52,848 nucleotides of DNA from the NCBI GenBank assembly GCA_019677205.1, contig JAAMXY010002177.1:1-52848 (forward strand), read 5' to 3'. The translations under genes were made by a program, and so were the position numbers. Source of the DNA: Pinguiococcus pyrenoidosus. Its lineage: Eukaryota; Sar; Pinguiophyceae; Pinguiochrysidales; Pinguiochrysidaceae. Below the pieces are notes generated by a model. It saw only the letters and a program-made list of their open reading frames with translations, did not search any database and had not been told where the DNA came from. Positions within the stretch are counted from its first letter, which is position 1; each line of letters begins with the position of its first letter. This document shows positions 1-12,400 of this stretch, in pieces.

Positions 1-534
1 CGAAGCGCCTGAAGACCTGGTGGACCGGTGCCCAGTCCTGGCTCCTTTCCACGTGCTGGGCCATTCAGGCCGCTCAACGACCTAGCTTCCGCGCGTGCTG
101 TCTCAAAGCCGTAGCTGAGCATGACCGATTCAACGCGGCTTCGGAGCGCTGACCGAAAACCCCCAACCACTCCTTCGCTTCGGTGCTGTCAGGCAACGGA
201 AGGCCAGGGCGGCTACTACGGCTCCGGCGGCTCTCGCGTGATCCAGACCAGCGTGCAGCACAGACCAGAAGCGCTGGCAGACCTCTCGGCCATGGAACGC
301 CTGGAGGAGATCATGAACGAGGTCGAGGAGCTCGAAACAGCGGCCGTGGCCGAAGAGGGCTCCTTGAACGACGTGCTGCTCCAGAACAAGGCTGCCGTGA
401 AGGAGCTCGTCACCTCCAGCGAGATGACGAACCTGCTCTCCCGGCTGGAGATGAACGGCCAGCCCAAGTGGGGCCTGAGCACCCGGGAACGGGAGATCGT
501 CAAGAGCGCCCGGGAGAAGATCGACTACATGTAA
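1..534 (+). CDS. Partial gene, unknown protein (3' end)
   Basis: I do not recognise the family. The well-supported part is 193-534, encoding about 113 residues with an acidic helical stretch (ERLEEIMNEVEELE) and a C-terminus reading KWGLSTREREIVKSAREK. A reading frame with ATG at 121 covers this, but the best model is an intron at 111-192 (82 nt, donor GTAGCT, acceptor GCTGTCAG, branch-like GCTGAC). This joins frame 3 of bases 3-110 in phase to GCA at 193. The upstream exon then encodes a hydrophobic, signal-like stretch (SWLLSTCWAIQA) and is cut by the window edge. Upstream of the ATG at 121 its own frame has a stop (109-111 region), so the start is undecided. The gene is convergent with BBS8. 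Confidence 0.55.
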
Positions 535-979
535 TCTCGTTGGCTCACCTCAGAATCCTTGTACATACAGTAGATAAATCTTCGAGCACGGGGAGCGAAG
601 GATCCCTGTGGCCGGCAGGACAGGTCGCGGAAAGAGGGGGACAGGTGGTTCGTGACCGTAGATGGTTTTGATGGACGGTGCAAGGAAGAGTACAAGTTGT
701 GTAGATCTTTGTAGCGGATCTCGAGGCTGTATTCGAAGCCCGAATGACGCTGGTTGCAGCATTTTGCAATCCTCCTGAATAGCTTTGCTTGTTCCCTCGC
801 CTCCTTGAGGATCCGGAGCCTAGCCAAGGCTCTGCCTCACCGAAGGCTCCTTGCGTCAGAGCGCGAGAACCTCCTCGGAAGCAGCTTCGCGTCTGCTCCT
901 GAGCCTTGTCACCGACGGGGTCGCAACGCGGTGGGAATCGGTCCTTCGCCAGCGCAAGGTCTCTGCGAAAGATGCCTCT
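535..979. other. Intergenic, convergent 3' flanks
   Basis: This stretch lies between the 3' ends of the partial gene and BBS8. I see no convincing coding frame, RNA gene or repeat; it most likely holds the two 3' untranslated regions. Confidence 0.5.
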
Positions 980-2491
980 TCAGATTGCCCTCAGCTGTGC
1001 CATCAGCGACTCCATGAGCTCCTCGGAATCCGCGTGCCTCGGGTAGATCTCCAAGGCCTTCTTCACCAGTCGGTAGGCTTCCTGGTAGTTCCCCGCCTTC
1101 TTGGCCAGCAGCGCGCCATTGTAGAACGGCTCCCACAGGTGGGGCGCCAACTCCCTGGCAGCGGCATACAGCGAGCGCGCCTCCTGTAGGTTGCCCTTGC
1201 GCTGCTCGAGCACGCCCAAGTTCACGCGGCTCTCCGCGTGGTTGTCGTTCACCGCAATCGCCACCTTCAGCGCTTGCGCTGCGGTGCCCATGTCGCCGAT
1301 GCAGAGACACAGCTGCGCGACGTTGTACCATATGTCGCCCATCTGCTCGTCGCTCGCCAGGTTGAGCGCTCGGTTGAACGACCCCACCGCCATGTCGTAC
1401 TGACTGGCGTAGAAGCTGCAGAGCCCCAGATTGCACCACAGCTCCGCCGTGTTCACGCCAAGCTGCAGAAGGCGGCGATAGAACCGGATCGCGAGCTCCG
1501 GCTGATCGGAGTAGAAGTAGTGCGCGGCGACGCAAGAGATCGCTTCGATGTTCGAGGGATCGATCTCCAGCGCGCGCTTGTAGTGCGCGAGAGACTCCTC
1601 GGGGTTGAACAGCCCATCGTAGATCCAGGCCGCGGCGAGATGCAGCTTCTTCTCCGTGGGAAACACCGCGATGCCCTTCCTCAGCCACTCCACTGCGCTG
1701 TTGGGCTGATCGAGCTTGACGAAGACCTTGAAGAGCTCCAGATAGGTGACCGCCATCTCCTGATCGGCCAGGCTCGACTTCAGCTGGCGCTCGGCGTCGC
1801 GAAAGAGGCCGAGCTTGTAGTAGCACCGCCCTAGCCGCAGCTTCCACCACCAGTCCTTCAGCTCCGTGGCGGTCGTGCCCGCGGCGCACAGCTCGAGCGC
1901 CTTCCTCGTGTTGTGCTCCCGCACCAGCAGGTAGTCCTCCAGCGCCCTGGCCAAGGCGCCCCGGCACGCAAACTTCTTCAGATTGACTCGGTTCACGTCG
2001 ACGAACTGCTCCCCGGCAGACTGCAGGCTCGCCGTGCCCAGGCGAATCTCCCTTCCCAGCGCAGTCACCGGCCTTGCGGTGCCCGCCCGGTCCCCTTGGA
2101 AGGCCTGGCGGATGTCGCTGCCCTCCACAGCCGCCGAAGACGTCCGAGGCCGCTCAAAGCCGGACAGGGGCCGGCCAGAGCGTGACATGGGCCGGATGCT
2201 CTGGTTCATGGCGCCCTGCTGCGTCCCAGGCCGCTTCAAGCTGGTGCCCGGGCGGGGGACGTCGGTGAGGCCATTCTCGTCAAGCAGCACTTCTCCGACA
2301 CCGTCCTCCTCCAGCTCCGTCTCGTCGAGGTAGTCCTTCTTGGTGAGAGCCCGGCACTTCAGCAGCCAGGCCGCGGAGTCCCGCGGCGTCTGCGCCAGGA
2401 TTTCGCTGCACACGGCGATGGTCTCATCGAGACGCTGGCTGCGGAAGTAGCATCTCGCGCGCCACAGGGGATCCACGGCGTCAAAAGTCAT
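980..2491 (-). CDS. BBS8: BBSome subunit BBS8 (TTC8)
   Basis: A single uninterrupted exon of 503 residues, the normal length for TTC8. BBS8 is one of the eight BBSome subunits; the BBSome carries membrane cargo along cilia with intraflagellar transport. The N-terminal third has the TTC8-specific segments AAWLLKCRALT, LLDENGLTDVPRPGTS, a run of R-P-x-S/T-G repeats (RPMSRSGRPLSGF) and RLGTAS. TPR repeats follow from about residue 200 to the end, with strongly conserved pieces DWWWKLRLGRCYYKLG, HYFYSDQPELAIRFYRRLLQ and NLGLCSFYASQYDM. The start is the first ATG of the frame. An E2F-type site lies 78-91 nt upstream. Its presence implies that the organism builds cilia or flagella. Confidence 0.96.
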   Translation of the reverse strand: MTFDAVDPLWRARCYFRSQRLDETIAVCSEILAQTPRDSAAWLLKCRALTKKDYLDETELEEDGVGEVLLDENGLTDVPRPGTSLKRPGTQQGAMNQSIRPMSRSGRPLSGFERPRTSSAAVEGSDIRQAFQGDRAGTARPVTALGREIRLGTASLQSAGEQFVDVNRVNLKKFACRGALARALEDYLLVREHNTRKALELCAAGTTATELKDWWWKLRLGRCYYKLGLFRDAERQLKSSLADQEMAVTYLELFKVFVKLDQPNSAVEWLRKGIAVFPTEKKLHLAAAWIYDGLFNPEESLAHYKRALEIDPSNIEAISCVAAHYFYSDQPELAIRFYRRLLQLGVNTAELWCNLGLCSFYASQYDMAVGSFNRALNLASDEQMGDIWYNVAQLCLCIGDMGTAAQALKVAIAVNDNHAESRVNLGVLEQRKGNLQEARSLYAAARELAPHLWEPFYNGALLAKKAGNYQEAYRLVKKALEIYPRHADSEELMESLMAQLRAI

Positions 2492-3302
2492 CCCGCCCCG
2501 CCAGCTGCTTCCCGATGCCTACAAATGGCGGGAGATGGGCATCTCGCTGGAGTTACGCTTCCGGAGGCGCGGGAAATTCAAATTTCGAGACGGCCCTTTG
2601 CAGTTGTTCTCGTTTCTGTCCGGACTCAGACGGAGGAGGCGTTCCCGACGCTCAACTTCGACGTGGGGTTGAGATTGGCCGACAGCGGCATCGTGCTGGA
2701 AAATCGAGACTAGAGGGCAGCGAGAAGCGAAGGTGGCATGAAGGGACATTGCAACCGAAGACGAGGGAACGGCGCGTCCCCAAGGTCTTCTGTGACGCGA
2801 GCTTCGATGGCAACGGACCAAAGCGTTGGCACCTCTCCTCAACACCGAATGGACAGAGAAGCGAGAGCCAGAAATCGAGAGAGAAGGAAACAAGAAAGGG
2901 GGGCTGGCGAAGTGAGGAAGAGGCACGTGTGTGCATGCTGTCGAGATGATGCTGGTAGGATAAGGGCCGGCGCTCCCGCATGCGAAGCGCTTCGCCAGCA
3001 AGCCAACACAAGTGGCAGCTTTACGGTCCCGACTCTTTCTTTGCCGGAGGCGAGCAACTTCGATCTAGAAAAGGTCCTTAGGGAGCCCGCCTCTTGTCTC
3101 CTAAGCAAACATGAAGGCTGCCTTCACGAATATGTACTGCGCTTGTGTGCCCTGACGCCGCCGCGATGCTTCGTGTCGGAGAAAGAGTCTCCGGGGCGCC
3201 AGAAGTGGACGGCGTGCTTCCTCGGTCCCACCCCCGCCAACCTGCCCGTAGGCAAGCTTGCCGACAGCTACTGCCGCTGCGAGGGCGGCGAGAGAGCTAC
3301 AT
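2492..3302. other. Intergenic, BBS8 promoter and PhoD 3' flank
   Basis: This contains the BBS8 promoter (E2F/CHR-like site at 2569-2582 and a second GGCGGGA at 2527-2533) and the PhoD 3' flank. Several random-looking frames exist on both strands, but none has recognisable protein character. Confidence 0.5.
2569..2582 (-). promoter_or_regulatory. E2F-like plus CHR-like element before BBS8
   Basis: On the gene strand this reads TTTGAATTTCCCGC, combining a CHR-type TTTGAA with an E2F/DP-type TTTCCCGC. The same 14 bases occur upstream of TERT. It lies 78-91 nt before the BBS8 start codon. Confidence 0.45.
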
Positions 3303-5543
3303 CTACATCGGAAAGAGATGGTTGAAGTTGTGGTCGCTAAATTGGGCCGAGCAACGCAGTAGGTGGGGTATCTGTGCAGTGTTGATCTCGTCGAACTCCC
3401 CCTTCGTGCCCGACTTGACTGTGATCCTGGCATCACAGTAGTGCGAGGCCAGGGAGAACCTCGAGAACCGAAGCGAATTACCAATCGACGGCAAGGGTGA
3501 ACCAGCGCCTCCCAAGTTGTAGTAAACGTACTCCATCGTGTGCTCGGACTTCGTGACGGTGCCAATCATGAAGCCCTTGTCCTTGATGTTCGTGTATACC
3601 AAGTTGCTTGGGTGCGCCGCCAGGATAGCCTCTCGGACGGCCTCCCATCCGAAAGCCGGGTTCATGAAGGTCTGCGGCGCGAACAAGGTCTCGACGGCAG
3701 GAGCTGTGACAGCAGGTCCGTCAAACTCGACCACCACCGGGTCGCCAGAGATCTTGTTCCCCTTGCGCACGAGGCCCGCGTAGGAGTTGTGGTTGTCACC
3801 TCCAACAACGATCGGCGTCCTGGTGCTTCTGCACAGGACTCCGAGCAGGCGCTCTCGCTCTTGCCAGTACCCATCCCAAGCGTCTGGACGCCAGGGTATG
3901 CCGAACTCTCCCGACGCTTCGTACATGATGGGATGAATGACCTGCGGCGGCGTCTGCACTGCTTCGAAGGCATGAATGAGGTGCTGAATCTCGGGGAAAG
4001 CGACGCTCGAGCTGTCCACGCGCTTCGCCGCCTCCCGAAAGTCCGTGAGCTTCCGCTCGCCCAGGATCGTGGGGGACAAGAAGATCTGGAAGGGAATCCC
4101 CTTTAGCTTGGACTTCCAGAAGAACTTGGCCAGGCGCCAGAGATTCTTCCATCCCAGCTGCCTGGCTTCGCCATTCTTTCGATTCTCGCGGAGCGCCTCT
4201 TCCGCGAAGCCTCTGATCCAGGCCTGAGCATCCTCCGTCTCCCACGTGGCGTACGGATGCTCCTGCAGGATCTGGAAGAGCTCGTTGGCGTCGGCATCGA
4301 CGTCGGTGATCGCCGAGATCAGGCCGGCCTCCGTACGCGCCGTCGCACGCGTGTCGTAGCTCGCAAAGCTAGCGAGTCCTCCGAAGTTGATCTCGATTTT
4401 GAGGTCGAGGAGGTTGTCGGGGTCCCGAGTGCGCACTGGCATCCACTCGTGGAAGGCTTGCGCGGCCGCTTGAAGGCGGGCGTCGTAGGAGCCCTCGTCA
4501 CGGTCGCAAGGGTCGGTGATGCCTCGCAGGAGCCCGGCGTCGATCAGCTCCCGAACCGGTACCTCCACGTCGTCGGGAATCATGTTCGCGCGCTTGAACT
4601 CGTGGAGACGGGTGCAGTTCTCCTGGTGGTTGAGGGCGCCGTCGGCGCGGCCGTCGTCGACGAGCTCGTGGTCGTCCCACATGATGTACAGAGGTGCCCG
4701 CCTCAGCAGCTTCTGAAAGCCCGTGTCCTCGCGGTACTGTTTGTAGCGGGCGCGATAGTCTTCCAGGAACACGCACTCGCGCTCGAGGATCTCTTCGCCT
4801 AGGCCGCGGACGCTCCGGTCGATGATCGGGAAGAAGTCGGCGTTGCCTTCGTAGATGCTGTCTGCAACGGGAACACCACAGGCTTGTCAGGACGAGACGA
4901 GGACGAGGCTTGGCCTGGCCGCGAACAGCTTCGTACCTCCCAGATGGACGAGGAGGTCCAGCTTCTCCGTGTGGGCGGCAAGTTCGTAGACATGAAAGTA
5001 CCCCCAGCGGAACGCCGCGCAGCTGAAGACGGCGTAGTCCAGGCGTTCGACGCCGTCGCGCGTCTTCGGCAGAGTACGGGTCCGGCCGATCGGGCTGAGG
5101 CGGGAGGAGCCCTTTTTCAGTGGAATGCTGTACTGGTACCAGAAGTGGCTGTTGCTGTCCAGGCCGCGAGCGTCCACCTTGACGGTGTAGTCCCGGACCT
5201 TGTCCGCGGATGTGTGGCACGTGGTGCACGAGTGCTTCCGGAAGTGCGCCCTTTCGCAACGGGGAACGGGACGAAAGAAGAAGTGGCTGCCGCGGCTGCA
5301 CTCGCAGTTGTCCAGCGACGACCCCATGCACAGGCAAGCCGCCACCGGGCACACCGTGAGCTCCACATCCACCGCGTCCGGCAGCTCCCGGTCGGTGCCC
5401 TCGTTATCCGGCGTCACGCGAGTCCACAGGATCACGGCATGCTTGCTTGCGTCACCCGAGGCGACCCCGTGCTGAAAGCTGGCCAGGCCGTACGCTGCCT
5501 GGACCTGCAAGACAAGAAGCGCAGCACGTTGCAGACCCGGCAT
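3303..5543 (-). CDS. PhoD-type phosphodiesterase/alkaline phosphatase, secreted
   Basis: Two exons (4937-5543 and 3303-4861) joined across a 75-nt GT-AG intron at 4862-4936; 721 residues. The join restores HLGD-S-IYEG, the first metal-binding motif of the PhoD family. Other PhoD hallmarks are HGVASGDAS and VILWTRVTP near the N-terminus, MWDDHELVDD, and GGDNHNSYAG near the C-terminus. PhoD enzymes hydrolyse phosphomono- and diesters outside the cell with Fe/Ca, supplying phosphate. The chosen ATG at 5543 begins a hydrophobic signal peptide (LQRAALLVLQVQAAYGLA); an ATG at 5585 would add 14 residues. A Cys-rich insert at about residues 68-115 includes CTTCH, which is unusual for the family. Divergent from ASCC3. 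Confidence 0.88.
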
Positions 5544-6494
5544 CGTTGGACCACGGAAGACGAATGCGTCTCTCTGGATGGACAAGAGACCACCGCGCGC
5601 GTCGGCGGCGGATGCTGACGACCGCTCTGTCTGTTGTCTCGCTTTGGCCCCTGGAGCGAAAGCCGCTGAATAGCTGGGAAGGTCAGTTGAACAGTGCGTT
5701 GGACTGCAGCGGGATCCCGGGGTATAGATCTCCTTGCAGCGGCTGGTCCCTTTCTACTGGACGAGAGCGAGCGTACGTAGCCCTAGCGAAGCATGAATCG
5801 GACGTAAAACGGTCAGCGAAATTGGATTGGACGCCGTCTCCGGGAAGATAGTGAAATGCATCCTACGGGGCCAGAGTGGAGCCAAGTATCCCAACGGGGT
5901 GTAATCGACTTCTCGCAGACGGAGTCACTCTACAGCCTCATCGGTGCAAAGTACCCAATGATGACTACGAGTCACTGGAAACCCAACGACCATCCTCGAG
6001 CATCCTCCCGCTGTTGTACGGACAAGCTGCCGCCTCAGCAAGGAAACGTTGCGGGGATCGACGCAACACGGCAGAACATTCGTGGCCTTCGTCGTCTTCC
6101 AGAAACTTCTTCGCTCTTTCGATAGCAGTATGCATGCTTCCTGTGATCTGCGGCAGCGAATGCACGCTTCGGGGAGAGGTGGCTGATCAATCGCCTGGGC
6201 GGAGCGATCCAGGGATCGTCGATCCGTCGATCCATCACTTTGCAGCCGGATCGATCATGGTGATCGATCATGGAATAGCGATACATCGAGTCAAGCCAGC
6301 CTATCAGCTGATAGTCCCCCCGCATCCTATTGCGCATACAAGCCAATAGACATGGACACTATAGGCCTATGGTGACGCCCGATCTCGAGAGATCTGTGGC
6401 TTGGAGAGGCCCAAAGAGATCCCCAAAGGGCCACAAGGCTCCGGGCGCCTGTGCTGTGGGCCTCGCTTGGAAGCTGCCATCGGCTTTGGACGCC
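5544..6494. other. Divergent promoter region PhoD/ASCC3
   Basis: About 950 nt between two divergent genes. The main visible structure is a cluster of GATC-containing words at 6184-6273. An open frame continues upstream of the ASCC3 start, but its composition does not resemble the protein that follows. Confidence 0.5.
6184..6273. repeat. GATC-rich cluster with tandem 12-mer
   Basis: Repeated GATC/CGATC words, ending in two copies of GATCGATCATGG (6249-6260 and 6262-6273). The 13-mer AGCCGGATCGATC at 6244-6256 recurs exactly at 16961-16973. Confidence 0.6.
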
Positions 6495-9400
6495 ATGGCC
6501 ACTTGGGACGCATATCTGGAGGAGTTGCGCCCATCCATTGGCCACCCGCTCCGGAAAGTCGACGCCGCCGCCGGCAGAAGGCTCTTCAGCAGCTATCTAC
6601 AGGCGCTGGAGAGCTGCGCGGCCACTGCCGAGTCCAGCGGCGCAGCAGGAACCGTCGCGCTGCCGGTGCTCCGCCTCATTCAGCAGTGGAAGGTCCCGGA
6701 AGCTCAGAACGTGGCTGCGGACGCGTTGGGAGCGCCCCCGAAGAAGCGATGGATGGCCGTGGTGGACAAAGCGGCGGCTTTGATCAAGTGGGAGGCTCTG
6801 CAAGTCCAGAGAGGTGGTGCTGCCTCCGTTTCGAAAGAGCCGGAGGAGAAGAAAGCGGAGCCGCAGCCGCGCGTTCAAGTGCGGGACGATGGCCGAGGAG
6901 CTTCCGCTGCGTGGCTTCTGGACAAATGCAGAGGCCATGTCGACGCCGGACGCAGTGTCCTCGATCCCCGGCAGTTGGCCGAAGCGGTTGTCGAATGCGC
7001 CAAGAGCGGGGACGAGGCGACTCTGCAAGCCGGGCTCTTCGATCTACTCGGCGACGCCGACTTCGACTTGCTCATGGAGATGGTGGCCCGCGCGACGGAG
7101 CTTGGTTCGCTCAGCCCTGCGGACCTGGATCACGTGGGGATGCAAGGCGGCCGGAAGACGGGGGCAGCTGGGGGCGCGTCTAGGGAGATAGAAGGCGGCG
7201 GCCTCGTCACCATGAGAGAGTCGATCCCAACCGCGGCAACCGGGCGGGAGTCCCAGCGGAGCAAGGGACGGAAGCGCAATGCAGCTCGTGATGAGGATGA
7301 GAGTGACCGCAAACTAGAGACCATGGAGGACCTTCAGAAGCTGGAGCAACGGAAGGAGCAGGAGTTTGCCGAGCACGTGGTGAAGACCGCCGTCGACGTG
7401 GGCATCGACGCCGACGTCGCGCAAAGCATGACCACGGAAGATCTTACAGCGGTGCTGGAAGCGCAAGGCGTCGACGTGTTGACATTGGAAGCCGCGGAAG
7501 CGGAGTCGGCGGCGATGAACGATCCCCTTGCCGGTGTCCCTCGCGAGTACCACGCGGCGACGTCGGGCTACACAAGCGGGACGGTGAGGCGATACTTCCC
7601 CGGCTATGAGGAGGTGATCATGCCTGCGCCGCAGACGAGACCCAGGCCAACCAACGGCCGCCTCATTCCAATTGCGGAGCTCCCTCGGTGGGCGCAGCTG
7701 CCCTTCCGAGGGATGGAGACGCTGAATCCGATGCAGTCCAGCGTCTTCGATGCGGCCTTCAACAGAACCGGGAACATCCTCGTCTGTGCTCCTACCGGAG
7801 CGGGAAAGACGAATGTCGCAATGCTCGTGCTTCTGCAGCATGTCAAGACGGCGATCGACGACGATGGCGTGCTTGATCGCCAGAGAGTGAAAGCCGTCTA
7901 TGTGGCGCCGATGAAGGCGCTGGCGCAAGAAGTTGTGGCGAAGTTCAGCAAGAGACTGCAGTGTCTTGGGCTGACCGTCAAGGAATACACCGGGGACAAT
8001 CAGCTCACTCGGGAGGAAACCGAAGAGGCGAATCTCATCGTGACCACGCCGGAGAAGTGGGATGTCGTGACTCGCAAAGGCGGCGAAGGCAGCCTTGCCG
8101 AGACGGTCAAGCTGATCATCCTCGACGAGGTGCACTTGCTTGCCGAAGACAGAGGCGCTGTCATTGAATCCGTCGTGGCCCGCACACAGCGGCGCGTGGA
8201 ATCGACCCAGGAGCTCGTTAGACTCTGCGGAATCAGCGCAACTCTGCCGAACCACGAAGACGTGGCGTCGTTCCTTCGAGCCCATCCCGTGGACGGCACC
8301 TTCCATTTCGGAGGAGAGCACAGGCCCTGTCCCTTGGCGCAGACCTTCATCGGCATCTCGGAGAAGGATCGGCAGCGTCACTTGCGGATGCAGAATGACG
8401 TCACGTACGAGAAAGTCGCCGAGGCGCGTCGGCAGGGGTACCAAGTCATGGTCTTCGTTCACGCTCGCCGCGCTACGGTGGACACCGCAAGGCAGCTGAT
8501 AGACCTCGCGACGAAGAAGGGAGAGCTGGAGCTCTTCCTCGCCGACACGGACAAGCGCAGTGGCGGTGCGTACGGGCGCCTCATGAAGCAGGTGACGAAG
8601 TCGCGGAACGATGACATAAAGAATCTGATGCCTCGCGGCTTCTGCGTGCACCACGCCGGGATGCTCCGGCCGGATCGAGCCATCGCTGAGCGCGCGTTCA
8701 GCGAGGGCGCCGTGTCCGTCCTTTGCTGTACCGCCACCTTAGCTTGGGGAGTCAATCTCCCGGTCCACACCGTCATCATCAAGGGGACGGAGGTGTACAA
8801 TCCAGAGAGGGGTGGCTTCACGCACCTCGGCGTGCTGGATGTGATGCAGATCTTTGGCCGTGCGGGCAGGCCGCAGTTCGACACCTTCGGGGAGGCCATC
8901 TTGATAACCAGCCATGCGGCGCTGCCCATGTACCTTTCCCTGCTTGCGCACCAGGCGCCCATCGAGAGCAACTTCATCAAGCAGCTTGCCGACCACCTGA
9001 ACGCGGAGATCGCTTCCGGGACGGTGTCCAACACGGAGGAGGCCATCCGATGGCTGAGCTACACCTACCTCTACGTCCGGATGAAGAAGAATCCGCTTGC
9101 CTACGGAGTGACCTGGGAAGAGATCAGCGCAGATCCAGACCTGCTGGACAAGCGGAGAGAGCTCGTCCGCAACGCCGCGCGTGTTTTGGATGCGAGCAGA
9201 ATGTCCCGCTTCAACAACGTCTCCGGGAGTCTGGCAGTGACCGACGTGGGCAGAACCGCTTCGCATTTCTACATCCGCCATGAAAGCATCGAGAAGTTCA
9301 ATGAGCTGCTGAGACCGACGCTGGACATCGTTGGTTGCCTGCACGTGCTGTGCAGCGCCGGGGAGTTCGAGGACCTCAAGTGCCGGCCCGAGGAAATCGA

Positions 9401-12400
9401 CGAACTCGAGAAGCTGCTGAAGTCCGTGCGCTATCGCGTCCGCGCCCCCGTCGATGAGTATGCGGGCAAAAGCAACGTGCTGCTCCAGAATTACTTGTCG
9501 GGAAGGAGGCCCAAGAGCTTCACGCTCATATCGGACACAAACTACATCCTGCAGAATGGCGGCCGCGTGTCACGCGCGCTCTTCGAGATCTGCCTTCGGA
9601 AAGGGTGGCCAAACTTGGCCTTCAACTACATGAACATCAGCACGGGCATCGAGAAGCAATGCTGGTGGACTGACTCCCCTCTCGCTCAGTTTGGCGAGCT
9701 TCCCTTCGAGATCCTCCAGAAGATAGAGGAGAAGCGGCTCGACACGTTCGCCATCCTCGACATGACTCCTGGTGAGATCGGCGCAATCGTGCGCAGTCGC
9801 AGCTCGGGGGCGCAAATCCAGGAGCTCGCGGCGATGCTGCCCCATCTCTACATGGAAGCTTCCGTTCAGCCCATCACGCGGGGCGTCATTCGACTGACGC
9901 TCCGAGTCGCGGCGGACTTTGAGTGGAGTGATAGGTACCATGGAAGTTCGGAGCCGTACCTGATCTGGGTCGAGGATGGTGACACCGAGCGGCTCTACCA
10001 CACGGAGCCATACTATCTCCTAAGAAACGACGCGGTCGAGGGGAAGGAGAACGTCCTGGTCTTCGTGCTCCCGCTCTTTGAACCAGCGCCGTCGCACTAC
10101 GTCGTTCGCGCGATCAGTGAGCGCTGGGTCGGCGTGGACGATGCGATTTCTGTGAACTTCAATGACCTTGTGCTGCCACAGCGGGGTCTGAAGCACACGC
10201 GTCTCGTGGACTTGCCGCCGCTGCCGTTGACGGCCCTCAGGAACACGGACTACGAGCAGCTGTACGGCTACACACACTTCAACCCCATCCAGACCCAGTG
10301 CTTCTCGATTCTGTATCACACGGACCGACCCGTGCTGCTCGGCGCCCCCACCGGCTCCGGAAAGACCGCGATTTCGGAGATCGCGATCTTCCGGATGCTG
10401 AACAAGAGGCGGGTGGCCCGCTCGGCCAACATCAAAGGCCGAGCTGCTCGGGCGAAGTGTGTGTACGTGGCTCCGCTGAAGGCCCTCGCGCGCGAGAGGC
10501 TGAAGGACTGGAAGCGCAAGCTTGGCGGAGGCCTTGGCCTCAAGGTGCTGGAGCTCACGGGAGACTCGACGGCGACGCCTCGGCAGCTGGAGGCTGCCGA
10601 CATCATCGTCACCACGCCGGAGAAGTGGGACGGTGTGTCACGTGGATGGCGGAGACGACGATACGTGCAGGACGTCAGCCTGGTGATTATTGACGAGATC
10701 CACCTCCTCGGCACCGACCGCGGGCCCGTGCTTGAGGTCATCGTCTCGCGCATGAGATACATGGGTGTGGCTCTGGAGCGGCAGGAACGAGCGCGTCGCA
10801 GCGGCCAGGGGGAGGCCAAGACGGATCTGGCGGATTGGCGGCAGGGCCCTTCAGGCCGGGGAGGAATCCGGCTCATCGGGTTGTCGACGGCATTGGCAAA
10901 CGCCGGCGACCTCGGCGACTGGCTGGGCCTTCCGGAGCACACGTCGGATACGGTAGCTCCCCTTGGATTTTTCAACTTCAAGCCGGAGCTGCGTCCCGTC
11001 CCTTGCGAGAAGCACATCATGGGCTTCCCCGGAAAGGCGTACTGCCCCAGAATGGCAAGTATGAACAAACCCGTGTACGCCGCGATCCGGGAGCACTCCC
11101 CCACGAAGCCCGCGCTGGTGTTCGTGGCGAGCCGTCGCCAGACTCGCCTCACCGCGCAGGCTCTGATCTCCCACACGAATCAGGACGGAGAGCCTACGCA
11201 GTTCCTTCACATGGATGACGCGGAGCTTGAAGCGGCGCTGCAGGAGTGCCGCGACGAGATGCTGGCGAACACGCTGCGATTTGGAATCGGGATGCACCAC
11301 GCCGGTCTCGAGAACTCGGATCGCGACCTTGTCGAACGGCTCTTCGTGGAGATGAAGATTCAGATCCTCGTTTGCACAGCGACCCTAGCCTGGGGCGTGA
11401 ATCTCCCCGCACACCTCGTCGTGGTCAAAGGCACGGAGTACTTCGATGGCCAGCTGAAGAAGTATGTCGACTTCGAGATCACCGATGTGCTCCAGATGAT
11501 CGGGCGTGCCGGTCGACCGCAGTTCGACGACCGCGCCGTCGCGTGCATCTACGTCGAGGAGTCCAAGAAGAACTTCTACAAGAAGTTTCTGTTCGAGCCC
11601 TTCCCGGTGGAGTCCAACCTACACAAGACGCTGCACAACCACATCTTGGCCGAGATTGCTGGTGAAACGGTGTCGTCCGTCGCCGACGGCATCGAGTACC
11701 TGTCGTGGACGTACTTCTTTCGCCGCCTCATGCAGAACCCGAGCTTCTACGGCCTGGATGACGCCTCCGCCGGTGGGGCCCGAGACTTCATGTACGAGCT
11801 GATCAGTGGTGTGATGGAAGCTCTCGTGGAAGAGGACTGCGTCGAGTATGTGGAAGACGGCGACGCGGCAGACGAGCTACTGCACGATGGCGCCCGGCCT
11901 CTACAGGCGACGCTGCTGGGGAGAATTGCGTCCTACTACTACCTGGACTACACCACCGCTGGGATGATGAACCGTACTCTCTGCGACGCGCAGGATGCCG
12001 GCCGCCGCCTTGACTTGTACGAGCTCTTGCGAATGATCAGCGACGCGACGGAGTTCGCCGAGATGCCAGTGCGGCACAACGAAGACGAAGAGAACGAGAA
12101 GCTGAGCCGGAATGTGCCCCTCAAGGTTTCGTACCAGGACGACTACGAGGATCCGCACGTGAAGACGTTTCTGCTCTTGCAGGCACACTTCTGCCGCGCG
12201 CCTTTCCCCATCGTGGACTTCGTCAACGACACCAGGGCAGCCCTGGACAATGCAATTCGCGTCGTCGCTGCGGCAGTTGACATCGCCGCCGAAAGTGGAG
12301 CGCTGGACGCCTGTCTGGGCATGATGACGCTCACCCAGATGCTGACCCAGGGGCGGTGGCAGGACAGCATCATCGGCGAGACCAACGTCGATTGGGGTGG

